DNA from: Limosilactobacillus pulli
GTDB taxonomy: Bacteria; Bacillota; Bacilli; Lactobacillales; Lactobacillaceae
Direction of reading: 5' to 3'
Assembly (NCBI RefSeq): GCF_947381555.1
Contig: NZ_CANCWQ010000007.1
Span: 14,495 to 78,494 of the forward strand
DNA length: 64,000 nucleotides
Of the stretch, positions 9,035 to 17,277 are shown in pieces. The notes under the pieces were generated by a model, which ran no database searches, was not told the DNA's origin, and saw only the letters and a list, made by a program, of their open reading frames with translations. Each line of letters starts with the position of its first letter. The first letter of the stretch is position 1. The translations under genes were made by a program, and so were the position numbers.

Positions 9035-10093
9035 ATGAGTAAGCAATACAATGTCGCAATTCTGGGTGCCACGGGGGCGGTTGGCACGCGGATGATTGAA
9101 CAATTAGCCCAGTCCACGATTCCTGTCAAGCACGTTAAGCTGTTGGCATCCAAGAAATCAGCCGGTAAGACCCTGCAGTTTAAGGGCCAGCCGGTAACTG
9201 TTGAAGAAACCACTCCGGAATCATTTGATGGTGTCGACATTGTATTGTCCTCAGCTGGCGGATCGGTTTCCAAAAAGTTCTTGCCAGAAGCCGTTAAGCG
9301 CGGGGCGGTCTGTGTTGACAACACCAGTGCCTTTCGGATGGAGCCGGATGTGCCGTTGGTCGTACCAGAAGTCAACGAAGCAGCCTTGAAGGGTCACCAT
9401 GGCATCGTGGCCAATCCTAACTGTTCCACGATTCAAATGGTAATGGCTTTGGAACCAGTTCGCCGCAACTTCGGCTTAAAGCAGATCGTGGTTTCCACTT
9501 ATCAGGCAGCCTCTGGTGCTGGTCAATCCGCTTTAAACGAAATGTATCAAGAAGCCCAAGACTTTTTGGATGGCAAGGACATGCAGGCAGATGCTCATAT
9601 TCTGCCAACTAAAGGCGACAAGAAGCACTATCCACTGGCTTTCAACCTGTTGCCACAGATTGACGTTTTGGAGGAATCCGGCTACTCACACGAAGAATGG
9701 AAGATGATTCATGAAACCAAGAAGATCATGCTTGGCGACATGAACTCACAAGACATTAAGGTTACGGCTACTTGTGTCCGGGTACCGGTTCCGATCGCAC
9801 ACGGCGAAAGCGTCTACTTTACGGTTGAGGATGAATCGGCTACGGCTCAAGATATTATGCGGGTTGTGGCTGACTTCCCTGGCAACGTTTTGGAAGATGA
9901 CATTGCTCATCAGATCTACCCACAGCCAATCAATGCGGTTGGCAAGCGGGAAACGTTTGTTGGTCGGATTCGTCCTGATTATGAAAACAAGGGTGCCTTC
10001 AACATGTGGGTTGTAGCTGACAATCTGTTGAAGGGAGCTGCCTGGAACACGGTTGAAAATGCCGAGCGCCTGGTAGCACTGGGTCTGGTCTAA
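9035..10093 (+). CDS. asd: aspartate-semialdehyde dehydrogenase
   Basis: Reduces aspartyl phosphate from LysC to aspartate semialdehyde with NADPH. It has 352 residues. GATGAVGTRM is the NADP loop, C130 in NPNCSTIQM is the acyl-enzyme nucleophile and the Q of STYQAASGAG is part of the active site. AAGGAGCG precedes the start. It is last in the operon and followed by a terminator. With lysC and dapF across the divide, every enzyme from aspartate to lysine is encoded within 10 kb. Confidence 0.95.
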   Translation: MSKQYNVAILGATGAVGTRMIEQLAQSTIPVKHVKLLASKKSAGKTLQFKGQPVTVEETTPESFDGVDIVLSSAGGSVSKKFLPEAVKRGAVCVDNTSAFRMEPDVPLVVPEVNEAALKGHHGIVANPNCSTIQMVMALEPVRRNFGLKQIVVSTYQAASGAGQSALNEMYQEAQDFLDGKDMQADAHILPTKGDKKHYPLAFNLLPQIDVLEESGYSHEEWKMIHETKKIMLGDMNSQDIKVTATCVRVPVPIAHGESVYFTVEDESATAQDIMRVVADFPGNVLEDDIAHQIYPQPINAVGKRETFVGRIRPDYENKGAFNMWVVADNLLKGAAWNTVENAERLVALGLV

Positions 10094-10130
10094 TTAAGAT
10101 ACGTTGAACTCAGAAACTGCCTTAAATTGA

Positions 10131-10165
10131 AAATCCGTCTTGCTGATTGCGGGACGGATTTTTTT
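10131..10165 (+). terminator. terminator of the lysA-asd operon
   Basis: AAATCCGTC and GACGGATTT form the stem, followed by a T-run. It lies about 40 bp after the asd stop. Confidence 0.85.
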
Positions 10166-10210
10166 GTTATACTGGAAATATAATTTGGAATCAGGAAGGA
10201 AGATTTATTT

Positions 10211-10906
10211 ATGGATGCCAACCATCTTTCATTACGATTGGCGCGTGTTGCCAGCTATGTGCCTAAAGGAGCCCGCATGGCTGATATCGGCTCAGATCAT
10301 GCCTATTTGCCGGCCCATCTGGCATTGAATCACCAGATTGAGTATGCCGTAGCCGGTGAGGTCGTCAAAGGTCCCTACGAAAATGCTGCCCATGAGATCA
10401 ACCAGTTAGGGCTGACCGATGTGATTCAGCCACGCTTAGCCGATGGACTGGCTGCTATCCATCCTGCTGATCATGTTGATACGATTACGATTGCCGGAAT
10501 GGGTGGAACCTTGATTGCCAAGATTTTGGATGCCGATCAAAGCAAGCTTTCCGGCGTCAAGCGGCTGGTCCTGCAGCCTAACGTTGGCGGCGAGCGCGTC
10601 CGAGAATGGCTCTTGGCTAATCGCTGGCAGATCATGGCTGAAGAAGTTGTCGAAGAAGACGATCACATCTATGAAATTATTATGGCTGAGCCATCGATTG
10701 TGCCGTTTGCATATAACGACCGTGAGCTCAAGTTTGGTCCATTTCTACTGGAGCAGGACAGTCCGGCCTTTAAAAAGGAATGGCAGGCTGAATTAGCGCG
10801 GCAAGAAACGGCGATCAAGCAGATGCAAAAAGCTGCCCAGCCGCCAGTTGAAAAGATTCGCGAATTTGAAAAAGAGATGCAGATGATCAAAGAGGTGATC
10901 AAATGA
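10211..10906 (+). CDS. trmK: tRNA (adenine(22)-N1)-methyltransferase
   Basis: SAM-dependent methyltransferase modifying A22 of tRNA (B. subtilis YqfN/TrmK family). It has 231 residues. ADIGSDHAYLP is the SAM-binding motif I and TITIAGMGGTLI the family motif near residue 95. The C-terminal third (about residues 160-231) is a charged helical region typical of TrmK. Its stop overlaps the start of the next gene in ATGA, the conserved yqfN-yqfO pairing. Confidence 0.92.
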   Translation: MDANHLSLRLARVASYVPKGARMADIGSDHAYLPAHLALNHQIEYAVAGEVVKGPYENAAHEINQLGLTDVIQPRLADGLAAIHPADHVDTITIAGMGGTLIAKILDADQSKLSGVKRLVLQPNVGGERVREWLLANRWQIMAEEVVEEDDHIYEIIMAEPSIVPFAYNDRELKFGPFLLEQDSPAFKKEWQAELARQETAIKQMQKAAQPPVEKIREFEKEMQMIKEVIK

Positions 10907-11727
10907 CAACCGTTAATGATATCATTCAACGCTTTGAACTGTTTGCCAATCCTAAACTAGCCGAGTCTTGGGATCATGTTGGCCTGCAGCTAGGCAATCC
11001 CGAGCGCAAGGTTAGGCGGGTCATGGTAGCGCTGGACTGTCGCCCTGAGGTAGTTAAAGAAGCTATCGAAAAACAGGCTGATTTTATCTTCAACCATCAT
11101 CCAGCTATGTTTCATGCCGTTAAGACCTTGGATGTACGCGACCCCCAGATTGCCATGTACCAAGCGCTTTTGAATCATGATATTACGGTCTATGCTGCGC
11201 ATACCAATCTTGACAATGCCAATGGCGGTATGAACGATTGGCTGGCTGATCAATTAGAATTGACTGACGTTGAGCCACTGCAGCTGACGGGTGTTGATCC
11301 CATCTCGGGTCGCGATTATGGCATGGGTCGTATTGGTGAGCTGGTGCAGCCGATGAGCCCAGCGGCGTTTGGTCAATGGTGTCTAGAAAAGCTTGATCTA
11401 AAGGGTGCACGACTGATTGTCAACCCAATGGATCAAAAGCAGCTGATCAAGCGGGTAGCCGTTTTAGGCGGTTCGGGACAGGATTTTTGGCAGCTGGCTA
11501 AAAAACGTGGCGCCGATGCCTATGTAACTGGAGATGTCAGCTATCACTTTGCCCATGATATGATTGCCAATCACTTAACGGTTGTGGATGCTGGACATCA
11601 TATTGAGGTCGTTTGCCAAGATCGCTTAGCAACTTTGCTTGAAAAGTGGCGTCAAGAAAACGGCTGGGACTTTGAGGTCATTACTTCTGAGGTTAATACG
11701 GAACCCTTTGAATTTATTGTCAGATAG
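10903..11727 (+). CDS. Nif3-like dinuclear metal centre protein (DUF34, YqfO family)
   Basis: Member of the NIF3/DUF34 family, toroidal proteins with a two-metal site and unsettled biochemical role. It has 274 residues, so it lacks the central PII-like insertion that makes the Bacillus protein about 370 residues. Metal-ligand motifs are FNHHPAMFH, YAAHTNLDNANGG and the C-terminal DAGHHIEVV. It is translationally coupled to trmK through a 4-bp overlap. A GTP cyclohydrolase annotation for this family would not be supported. Confidence 0.88.
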   Translation: MTTVNDIIQRFELFANPKLAESWDHVGLQLGNPERKVRRVMVALDCRPEVVKEAIEKQADFIFNHHPAMFHAVKTLDVRDPQIAMYQALLNHDITVYAAHTNLDNANGGMNDWLADQLELTDVEPLQLTGVDPISGRDYGMGRIGELVQPMSPAAFGQWCLEKLDLKGARLIVNPMDQKQLIKRVAVLGGSGQDFWQLAKKRGADAYVTGDVSYHFAHDMIANHLTVVDAGHHIEVVCQDRLATLLEKWRQENGWDFEVITSEVNTEPFEFIVR

Positions 11728-11815
11728 ATCAAAAAAGTCCAGCATAACTGTCAAAAAGTGCTAAAGTTGATTTAATCGATAGTAGTGATTGATTTGTAAA
11801 GAAAAGGTGATAGAT

Positions 11816-13060
11816 TTGACAGAACAAACATATCCTGAACTGCTGCCGCGGTTTTTAAAGTACGTCAAAGTTGAAACACGCTCTGATCCAAAGTCAGATA
11901 CGGTACCTTCCAGCCCTAAGGAAACGGCCTTTTTAAATCAGCTGGTCCAAGAGCTTAAGGAATTGGGATTAAGCAACGTGCGGATTCATCCCAAGAATTC
12001 GTATCTTCTGGCAACGATTCCAAGCAATCTGGATCATGATGCGCCGGTTGTTGGGTTCATTGCTCATGTTGATACGGCTGATTTCAATGCTGATCATGTT
12101 TTGCCACAGGTTGTGGAAGACTATGATGGTCAATCAGATATTGCACTTTCTGATAGCGGCTACCAGCTTTCACCAGCTGAGTTCCCATCGTTAAAAAAGT
12201 ATGCTCATGATACTTTGATTACCACGGATGGCCGGACGCTGCTGGGTGCTGATGACAAATCAGGCGTGGCCGAGATTGTTACAATGGCTTCGTATCTTTT
12301 GCAGCATCCTGAAATCAAGCATGGTACGATTCAAATTGGGCTGGGTCCGGATGAAGAAATCGGAACCGGAGCCGATCACTTTGATGTCAAGGACTTTGGC
12401 GCTGACTTTGCCTACACGGTCGATGGCGGTCCACTGGGTGAGCTGGAATACGAAACGTTTAATGCTGCTCAGGCTGAGATCACGATTACGGGCAAAGACG
12501 TGCACACTGGGGTCGCTAAAGGAACGATGATCAATGCCATTCAAGTCGGTATTGATCTGCATAATCGTCTGCCAGAACATGACCGTGCCGAAGAAACTGA
12601 AGGTCGTGAAGGCTTTTATCACCTTTACAAGTTTAATGGCGGTGTTGATCATGCCGAGATGACCTATCTGATTCGCGATCATGACCGGCAAAAGTTTGAG
12701 AATCGTAAAAAGAATCTAATGCAGATCGTGGCACAGCTGAATCAAAAGCTGGGCGAGGATCGCATTCAGATGAAGCTGTACGATCAATACTACAACTTAA
12801 AAGATGCGCTCAAAGATCACATGGAAGTCGTTGAAATTGCCAAGCAGGCGATGGAAAATCTGGATATCAAACCAGTGATCTATCCGGTTCGTGGCGGCAC
12901 GGATGGTTCGACAATCTCCTATTTAGGATTACCAACGCCAAACCTGTTTGCTGGTGGCGAGAACATGCACTCACGCTTTGAGTACGTTTCTTTGCAGACC
13001 ATGGAAAAAGCATTGGATGTCTTGGTTGAAATCGCCAAGCTGACGGCACAAGAAAAATAG
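11816..13060 (+). CDS. pepT: peptidase T (tripeptide aminopeptidase)
   Basis: Cytosolic M20B zinc aminopeptidase releasing the N-terminal residue of tripeptides, part of the lactobacillar peptide-use system. The most likely start is TTG at 11816, with AAAAGGTG about 8 bp upstream, giving 414 residues, the usual PepT length. An upstream in-frame TTG at 11789 lacks a ribosome site. Metal-site motifs are IAHVDTAD, LGADDKSG, GPDEEIGTGAD and the C-terminal MHSRFEYV. It is monocistronic with its own terminator. Confidence 0.94.
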   Translation: MTEQTYPELLPRFLKYVKVETRSDPKSDTVPSSPKETAFLNQLVQELKELGLSNVRIHPKNSYLLATIPSNLDHDAPVVGFIAHVDTADFNADHVLPQVVEDYDGQSDIALSDSGYQLSPAEFPSLKKYAHDTLITTDGRTLLGADDKSGVAEIVTMASYLLQHPEIKHGTIQIGLGPDEEIGTGADHFDVKDFGADFAYTVDGGPLGELEYETFNAAQAEITITGKDVHTGVAKGTMINAIQVGIDLHNRLPEHDRAEETEGREGFYHLYKFNGGVDHAEMTYLIRDHDRQKFENRKKNLMQIVAQLNQKLGEDRIQMKLYDQYYNLKDALKDHMEVVEIAKQAMENLDIKPVIYPVRGGTDGSTISYLGLPTPNLFAGGENMHSRFEYVSLQTMEKALDVLVEIAKLTAQEK

Positions 13061-13062
13061 TC

Positions 13063-13097
13063 AAAAAGCCCGTCGCAAACTCGCGGCGGGCTTTTTA
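13063..13097 (+). terminator. pepT terminator
   Basis: AAAAAGCCCGTCGC pairs with GCGGCGGGCTTTTT around a 6-base loop. This is a classical intrinsic terminator directly after the pepT stop. Confidence 0.9.
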
Positions 13098-13180
13098 ACT
13101 GAATTTCAGAAAACGCTGTCATCATTTGGCCAACGGTGATAAGCTGAAACAAACAACCTCAATCAGAAAGGATGATGAAG

Positions 13181-14030
13181 ATGCAAACCGTTACGATTAA
13201 TCAACGCGTCTTGCCAGCAGTTGGTCTGGGTACCTGGCATATTGGAGATGATCCTGTTAAAACCGAACAAGAAATCAAGGCGCTGCAAGCTGGTATCAAA
13301 GCAGGAGCTCGGGCAATTGATACGGCCGAAATGTATGGCAACGGCAACGCAGAACGACTGGTTGCTCAAGCTATCAAACCGTTTGAACGGGAAGATTTGT
13401 TTATCATCGACAAGGTGCTGCCGCAAAATGCCGGCCGTGCGCAGTTGGAAAAAAGTCTGGATCGCAGTTTGAAAAACGCTGGTACCGATTATTTTGATCT
13501 GTATCTATTGCACTGGCGCGGGCAGATTCCGTTGGCTGAAACCGTAGCTGAATTGGAACGGGTTAAGCAGGCAGGCAAGATTCGCGCTTGGGGCGTTTCC
13601 AATTTCGATGTGGCCGATCTCAAAGAGCTCTTTGCCTTGCCAAATGGCATCAACTGTGCGGCTAATGAAGATCTTTACAATCTAGATCGCCGTGGTATTG
13701 AGTATGATCTGCTGACCTGGCAAAAGGATCATCAACTGCCATTGATTGCCTATTCACCGGTTGCGCAAGCTGATTCGCTTAGTGGACGCTTAAGTAATAA
13801 TCCAACGCTTAAGAAGCTGGCGGCAGTCCATCATGCCACGGTTTATCAGATCATGCTGGCCTGGACCATTCGCTGCGGCAACACGTTAACGATTCCACAA
13901 TCCAGCAATCCAAAAACATGCCGAACAAAACGTGGCTGCGGGTGAGATTGAATTTAGTGACGTCGAGCTTTTAAAATTAGAGCAGGCCTTTCCGTCACCA
14001 AAGCAAAAGCAGCCATTGGCAACGATCTAG
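13181..14030 (+). pseudogene. aldo/keto reductase, frameshifted near the 3' end
   Basis: NADPH-dependent carbonyl reductase family. The N-terminal 250 residues are intact: GLGTWHIGD, the D and Y of DTAEMYGNG, K of IIDKVLP and H of LLHWRG form the catalytic tetrad, and IPQSSNPK begins the NADP phosphate loop. The frame is then lost at an A5 run (13912-13916) and stops at 13945. Reading with one A fewer restores the C-terminus (HAEQNVAAGEIEF through PKQKQPLATI) to a stop at 14030. ATG 13181 is preferred because AAAGGA lies 8 bp upstream. This is either a genuine frameshift or a one-base homopolymer error in the assembly. The shortened product would lack the last two helices. Confidence 0.85.
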
Positions 14031-14083
14031 CAGCCGAATTGACGCGTCTGACTTTTAGTTGTGGTATTATAACAGCCATCTCT

Positions 14084-14554
14084 TTAAGCCCGATTAAGCT
14101 CTTTTTGAAATCGTTTCAGCCAGGCTGGCAGTGCTTCGCTTAATGACTCATACGTATCATGGAAACGATGCGTAATTCAAGGATCGACAATCCAGTGATC
14201 CTCTTTGCCAGCTACAGTCACATAGATTCCATGAACCTTGTCAGCCAAACCAGCTGGTGCCATGGAGCGGGCATCCAGCATATTCATCTGATCCATTACC
14301 AAAATGTAGTCGGCATCATAAAAGTCTTGATCATTTAACTGCCGCGCAATCAGTCCATCTGCTGATAAATCGTGTTCGGCAAGAACGGCCTTGGTTCTGG
14401 AGTCAGCTGGCGAGCCGGCTGCAATGTCGCTGGTACCGGCTGAGTCAATCTGAATCTGATCAGCCAATTCGGCATCAATCACCATTTGACGAAACATGGA
14501 TTCAGCCATTGGTGAGCGGCAGATGTTGCCTAAGCAGACAAAAATAACCTTCAT
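14084..14554 (-). pseudogene. low-molecular-weight protein tyrosine phosphatase with in-frame stop
   Basis: Family I phosphatase (LMW-PTP). The P-loop is present at the N-terminus (VCLGNICRSPMAE, catalytic C and R) and the general-acid Asp near residue 124 in WIVDP. A TGA at 14177-14179 ends the frame at 125 residues. The same frame continues without shift for 30 more codons (ITHRFHDTYESLSEALPAWL onward) to TAA at 14084-14086, giving 156 codons plus stop, the normal family length. The stop sits where a Trp (TGG) would be natural after DP, so a single G-to-A change explains it. The truncated protein keeps all catalytic residues but loses the C-terminal helix. Confidence 0.85.
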
Positions 14555-14671
14555 TAAAAGCTACCTCATTTACTTTTGTTTAGGCATTATAACAGCTGGT
14601 TAGTCTAAATTGGGTCAAAATAGAAAAGAGTCGCGGGATTGCTGAAAATGTGTTACTCTAAAATTAGAGAT

Positions 14672-14703
14672 GGAGCGATTGAAATAAGATCGCTCCTTTT
14701 TTG
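14672..14703 (+). terminator. intrinsic terminator upstream of the nuclease gene
   Basis: GGAGCGAT and ATCGCTCC form a stem with a 9-base loop, followed by seven T. It lies only 22 bp before the nuclease start. No upstream plus-strand gene ends nearby, so it may act as a leader attenuator or end a short transcript. Confidence 0.8.
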
Positions 14704-14724
14704 TTGATTCTGGGGGAGTGTTCA

Positions 14725-15729
14725 ATGAAAAATAAAATTATAAAGAAAAATAAAATTATAAAGATAATGTTGGTGCCGTTGCTGGCCTTGGGAGTCGGTC
14801 TGTCGTTACCGCAGCCTTCAATGACAAGCTCGGTTCAGTCAACTGTCGCTTTGGCCGCCAAAAAGCAGGCAAAGCATCAGTCGCAGCGGGTCAAAAAGCA
14901 GGCAGCTGCGTCTTCCAGTCAATCTGATGAGCAGCTGGCTCAGCTCGATTATCAAGGTACTCAGACAATCAGCGTTAATAACGGCCAGCCGACGTTTAGC
15001 AATGAGGACTTAGATACCAGTCATGGTGCCTGGCAGCAGTATGGCAATTTAGATCGTTTGAACCGGGCTACGCAGGCTAATGCACTGCTTAATCGTTCTT
15101 TGATGCCAAAGGCCAAGCGCGAGCCGCTGACTGTTGATCCAACCGGTTGGCACAACAAAAAAATCAAAGGTGGCTATTTATATAATCGCTCGCATCTGAT
15201 TGGCTACCAGCTGACGGGTCAAAACAACAACTGGAAAAATCTGATTACGGGAACGCGCTCGCTGAATGATCCCGAGATGGTACGCTATGAAGACGAGGTA
15301 GCCGACTATCTGCGGGCTAATCCAAATGATTATGTGCGTTATCAGGTTACACCGGTTTTTCGAGGCGATGAGCTGTTGGCGCGCGGCGTGCACATGCAGG
15401 CACAATCGGTTAACAGCCAGGCGGTCAGCTTTAACGTTTATATATTTAACGTTCAAAATGGCGTCACGCTCAACTATGCTGACGGTACCAGTACGGTTGA
15501 TAGTAATGCTCAGGCGGCCAGCTCTGCGCCAGCGGTGGTTTCAAAGGTCAGCGATACGACTGCAGAGCAGGGCAGCAATGATCAGGCAACCGTCTACGTT
15601 ACGCCAAACGGTACTAAGTATCATTTGAATCGCAACTGTCGGGCATTATCTCGTTCCAAAACGGTTGAGACGATGACACAGGGACAGGCAATTGCTGACG
15701 GCTATACGCTGTGTGGTTTTGAACGATAA
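14725..15729 (+). CDS. secreted DNA/RNA non-specific endonuclease
   Basis: Probable extracellular or membrane-anchored nuclease of the EndA/NucA beta-beta-alpha-Me family. It has 334 residues from ATG 14725, with GGGGGAG upstream. The N-terminus is a signal peptide: a strongly basic n-region, a hydrophobic core (IMLVPLLALGVGLSL) and a candidate cleavage site near VALAA. The catalytic region carries YNRSHLIGYQLTG, in which H is the general base, and NWKNLITGTRSLN with the metal-binding Asn. The C-terminus (about residues 290-334) is a small YHLNRNCRALS-type metal-binding module often added to secreted nucleases, but its last Cys is not conserved (LCGFE). An exact in-frame 18-bp duplication doubles the basic n-region. 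Roles in DNA uptake or nutrient scavenging are possible. Confidence 0.85.
   Translation: MKNKIIKKNKIIKIMLVPLLALGVGLSLPQPSMTSSVQSTVALAAKKQAKHQSQRVKKQAAASSSQSDEQLAQLDYQGTQTISVNNGQPTFSNEDLDTSHGAWQQYGNLDRLNRATQANALLNRSLMPKAKREPLTVDPTGWHNKKIKGGYLYNRSHLIGYQLTGQNNNWKNLITGTRSLNDPEMVRYEDEVADYLRANPNDYVRYQVTPVFRGDELLARGVHMQAQSVNSQAVSFNVYIFNVQNGVTLNYADGTSTVDSNAQAASSAPAVVSKVSDTTAEQGSNDQATVYVTPNGTKYHLNRNCRALSRSKTVETMTQGQAIADGYTLCGFER
14728..14763 (+). repeat. 18-bp perfect tandem duplication in the signal-peptide coding region
   Basis: Two identical 18-bp units (14728-14745 and 14746-14763) encode KNKIIK twice in frame, directly after the start codon of the secreted nuclease. Confidence 0.9.
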
Positions 15730-15766
15730 AAAAGAGCACCGAGATGAATTCTCAGTGCTCTTTTTA
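15729..15766. terminator. bidirectional terminator
   Basis: AAAAAGAGCACCGAGA and TCTCAGTGCTCTTTTT form a hairpin with A/T tracts on both sides. It lies between the convergent nuclease and DUF2929 genes and can serve both. Confidence 0.88.
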
Positions 15767-15782
15767 TAATTGCAGAAATAAA

Positions 15783-15986
15783 TTATTTAGCAGCCTTGTC
15801 TGGGTTAGCCTGCTTTGAAATCAGGGAAATGCAGTTGGTTGCCAATAATGCTACAACTACGGCAACGATTCCAGTGGTTGTGTAGTTGACCGTGGCGCCT
15901 TCCAGTTGACCAGCGATGTAGCCTAAAACGTCACCCAGGATAAAGCTCCAGATAATGATCATGATTTCTTTGCCAATTGTACGCAT
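15783..15986 (-). CDS. DUF2929 family small membrane protein
   Basis: 67-residue protein with two predicted membrane helices: IIIWSFILGDVLGYIAGQL near residues 10-28 and TGIVAVVVALLATNCISLI near residues 38-56. Length and the WSF-LGDVLGYI pattern match the DUF2929 (YjzD-like) family of Bacilli, whose function is unknown. An AAGGGGTG ribosome site precedes the start on the minus strand. It is monocistronic. Confidence 0.8.
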   Translation of the reverse strand: MRTIGKEIMIIIWSFILGDVLGYIAGQLEGATVNYTTTGIVAVVVALLATNCISLISKQANPDKAAK

Positions 15987-16260
15987 TTTAGTTCACCCCT
16001 TAGTTATATACAAGAATATTTTATCATAAAAAGATTGAATTGAGTATCGTGAATCAAAAGCTTTTCGGATCAGCTGTCGCAGTAAACATCGTGGGCAATC
16101 CATCTGAGTTGGTGATGTCTGATTTTCAGCGATCAGCCCCAACCCATTGGATGATTGAACGGCTCATGATTTGATTGACAAAATTTTCTAAAGATTAACG
16201 TCCTAAATGTGAAAATGATGTTATAATTTTAATGATTTTCTAATTGAGGGAGGAAGAACT
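15987..16260. other. 274-bp intergenic region between divergent genes
   Basis: No ORF or RNA family recognised. Near its right end an extended -10 (TGTTATAAT, 16219-16227) lies about 33 bp before the hydrolase start, and GAGGGAGG (16247-16254) is its ribosome site. A TTGACA at 16175 is too far from the -10 to pair with it. Confidence 0.5.
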
Positions 16261-17083
16261 ATGTCAGAAGCGATCGGTGAATCTCAGCTGCTGATTAAGA
16301 CCCCAGATCATCAGCAATTGTTTGTAAAACAGAATCGGCCACTGGCACCACAAGCTGTTTTGGTAGTCGTGCATGGTCTAGGTGGACATCAAGGGCGCTA
16401 TGACTATCTGACCAACTGGTTTGTTACCCATTATGTTGCCGTTTACCGCTATGATCATCGCGGCCATGGTCAGACTCCTGGGGTACATGGCGTTTATGGC
16501 GACTTTAACCATTTTCCTGATGATCTTAAAACCGTTGTCGATTGGGCCAAAAAAAAACACGCCGCATCTGCCAATCTTTGTCGTTGGTCACAGTCTGGGC
16601 GGCGGCACGGCGATGGCATTTGGTGCCAAATATCCAGCAACGGTCAATGGCATTATTTCCGTTGGGGCCTTAACGAGATATCATAATCAGATCTTTGGAC
16701 CAGTTCATCGTTTTAAAACTGATGAGACAATCAGTGGTAGTTTTGGTGATCGAAGCAACAGCAGTGCCTGGATGCGAAAAGACTATCAAGACGATCCCTT
16801 GAATCTAACCGTAATTAAAGGATCACTGCTGAATGCGGCTTTGGATCTGGTTGCGTTTAATAAATCGCATGCTGCTGATTTTGTGGATCCGGTTTTGGTT
16901 CTGCATGGTGCCGAAGATGGCGTGGTCAGTGTCGATGACTCAATGGACAGTTATCGTGAAATCGCTTCGGTAGATAAAGAACTGCATGTTTACCCATGTT
17001 TAAGACATCAGGTTTTAAACGAACCATCGCGCCGCCGGGAAGTATATCAAGAAATCTTGAACTGGATGAAAAAACATGGCTAA
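16261..17083 (+). pseudogene. alpha/beta hydrolase (lysophospholipase-like), frameshifted
   Basis: Hydrolase_4/PldB-type serine hydrolase, as in monoacylglycerol lipases. The N-terminal part (about residues 1-99) reads VVVHGLGGHQGRY, with the oxyanion HG, and YDHRGHGQT. The frame is lost at an A9 run (16549-16557). One A fewer joins it to the downstream frame, which carries the nucleophile elbow GHSLGGG, the acid Asp in LHGAEDGVVS and the catalytic His in LRHQVLNE, ending at 17083. The repaired protein would have about 273 residues, normal for the family. As read, neither part has the full triad. Sequencing error in A9, true decay, or transcriptional slippage on A9 are all possible. Confidence 0.85.
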
Positions 17084-17091
17084 ATGAGTTA

Positions 17092-17212
17092 AAGAGATCA
17101 ATTGCCTAACTATTTTATAGATAATATTGCACCAGTATGTTAGCCTGGCGGGCCAAACGCTGAAAATCAGTTTGCTACCGATTTTCGACGTTTTTTCTTA
17201 CTCCCTTTTATT
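17092..17212. repeat. copy A of a structured intergenic repeat (degenerate)
   Basis: Shares with the copies at 36.4 kb and 56.5 kb the segment TAACTATTTTATxGATAATA, a central hairpin around CGCTGAAAATCAG and the terminal GTTTTTTCTTACTCCCTTTT. The 5' AAGAGGCTGGGA end is decayed. It lies between the hydrolase remnant and dnaE, and its T-run may act as a terminator. Confidence 0.7.
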
Positions 17213-17277
17213 GATGCAACGGTACGTTTTTTGGCGGCGGCTTCTGCTATAATTTTAAGTGAAAGGATGGATCACGA

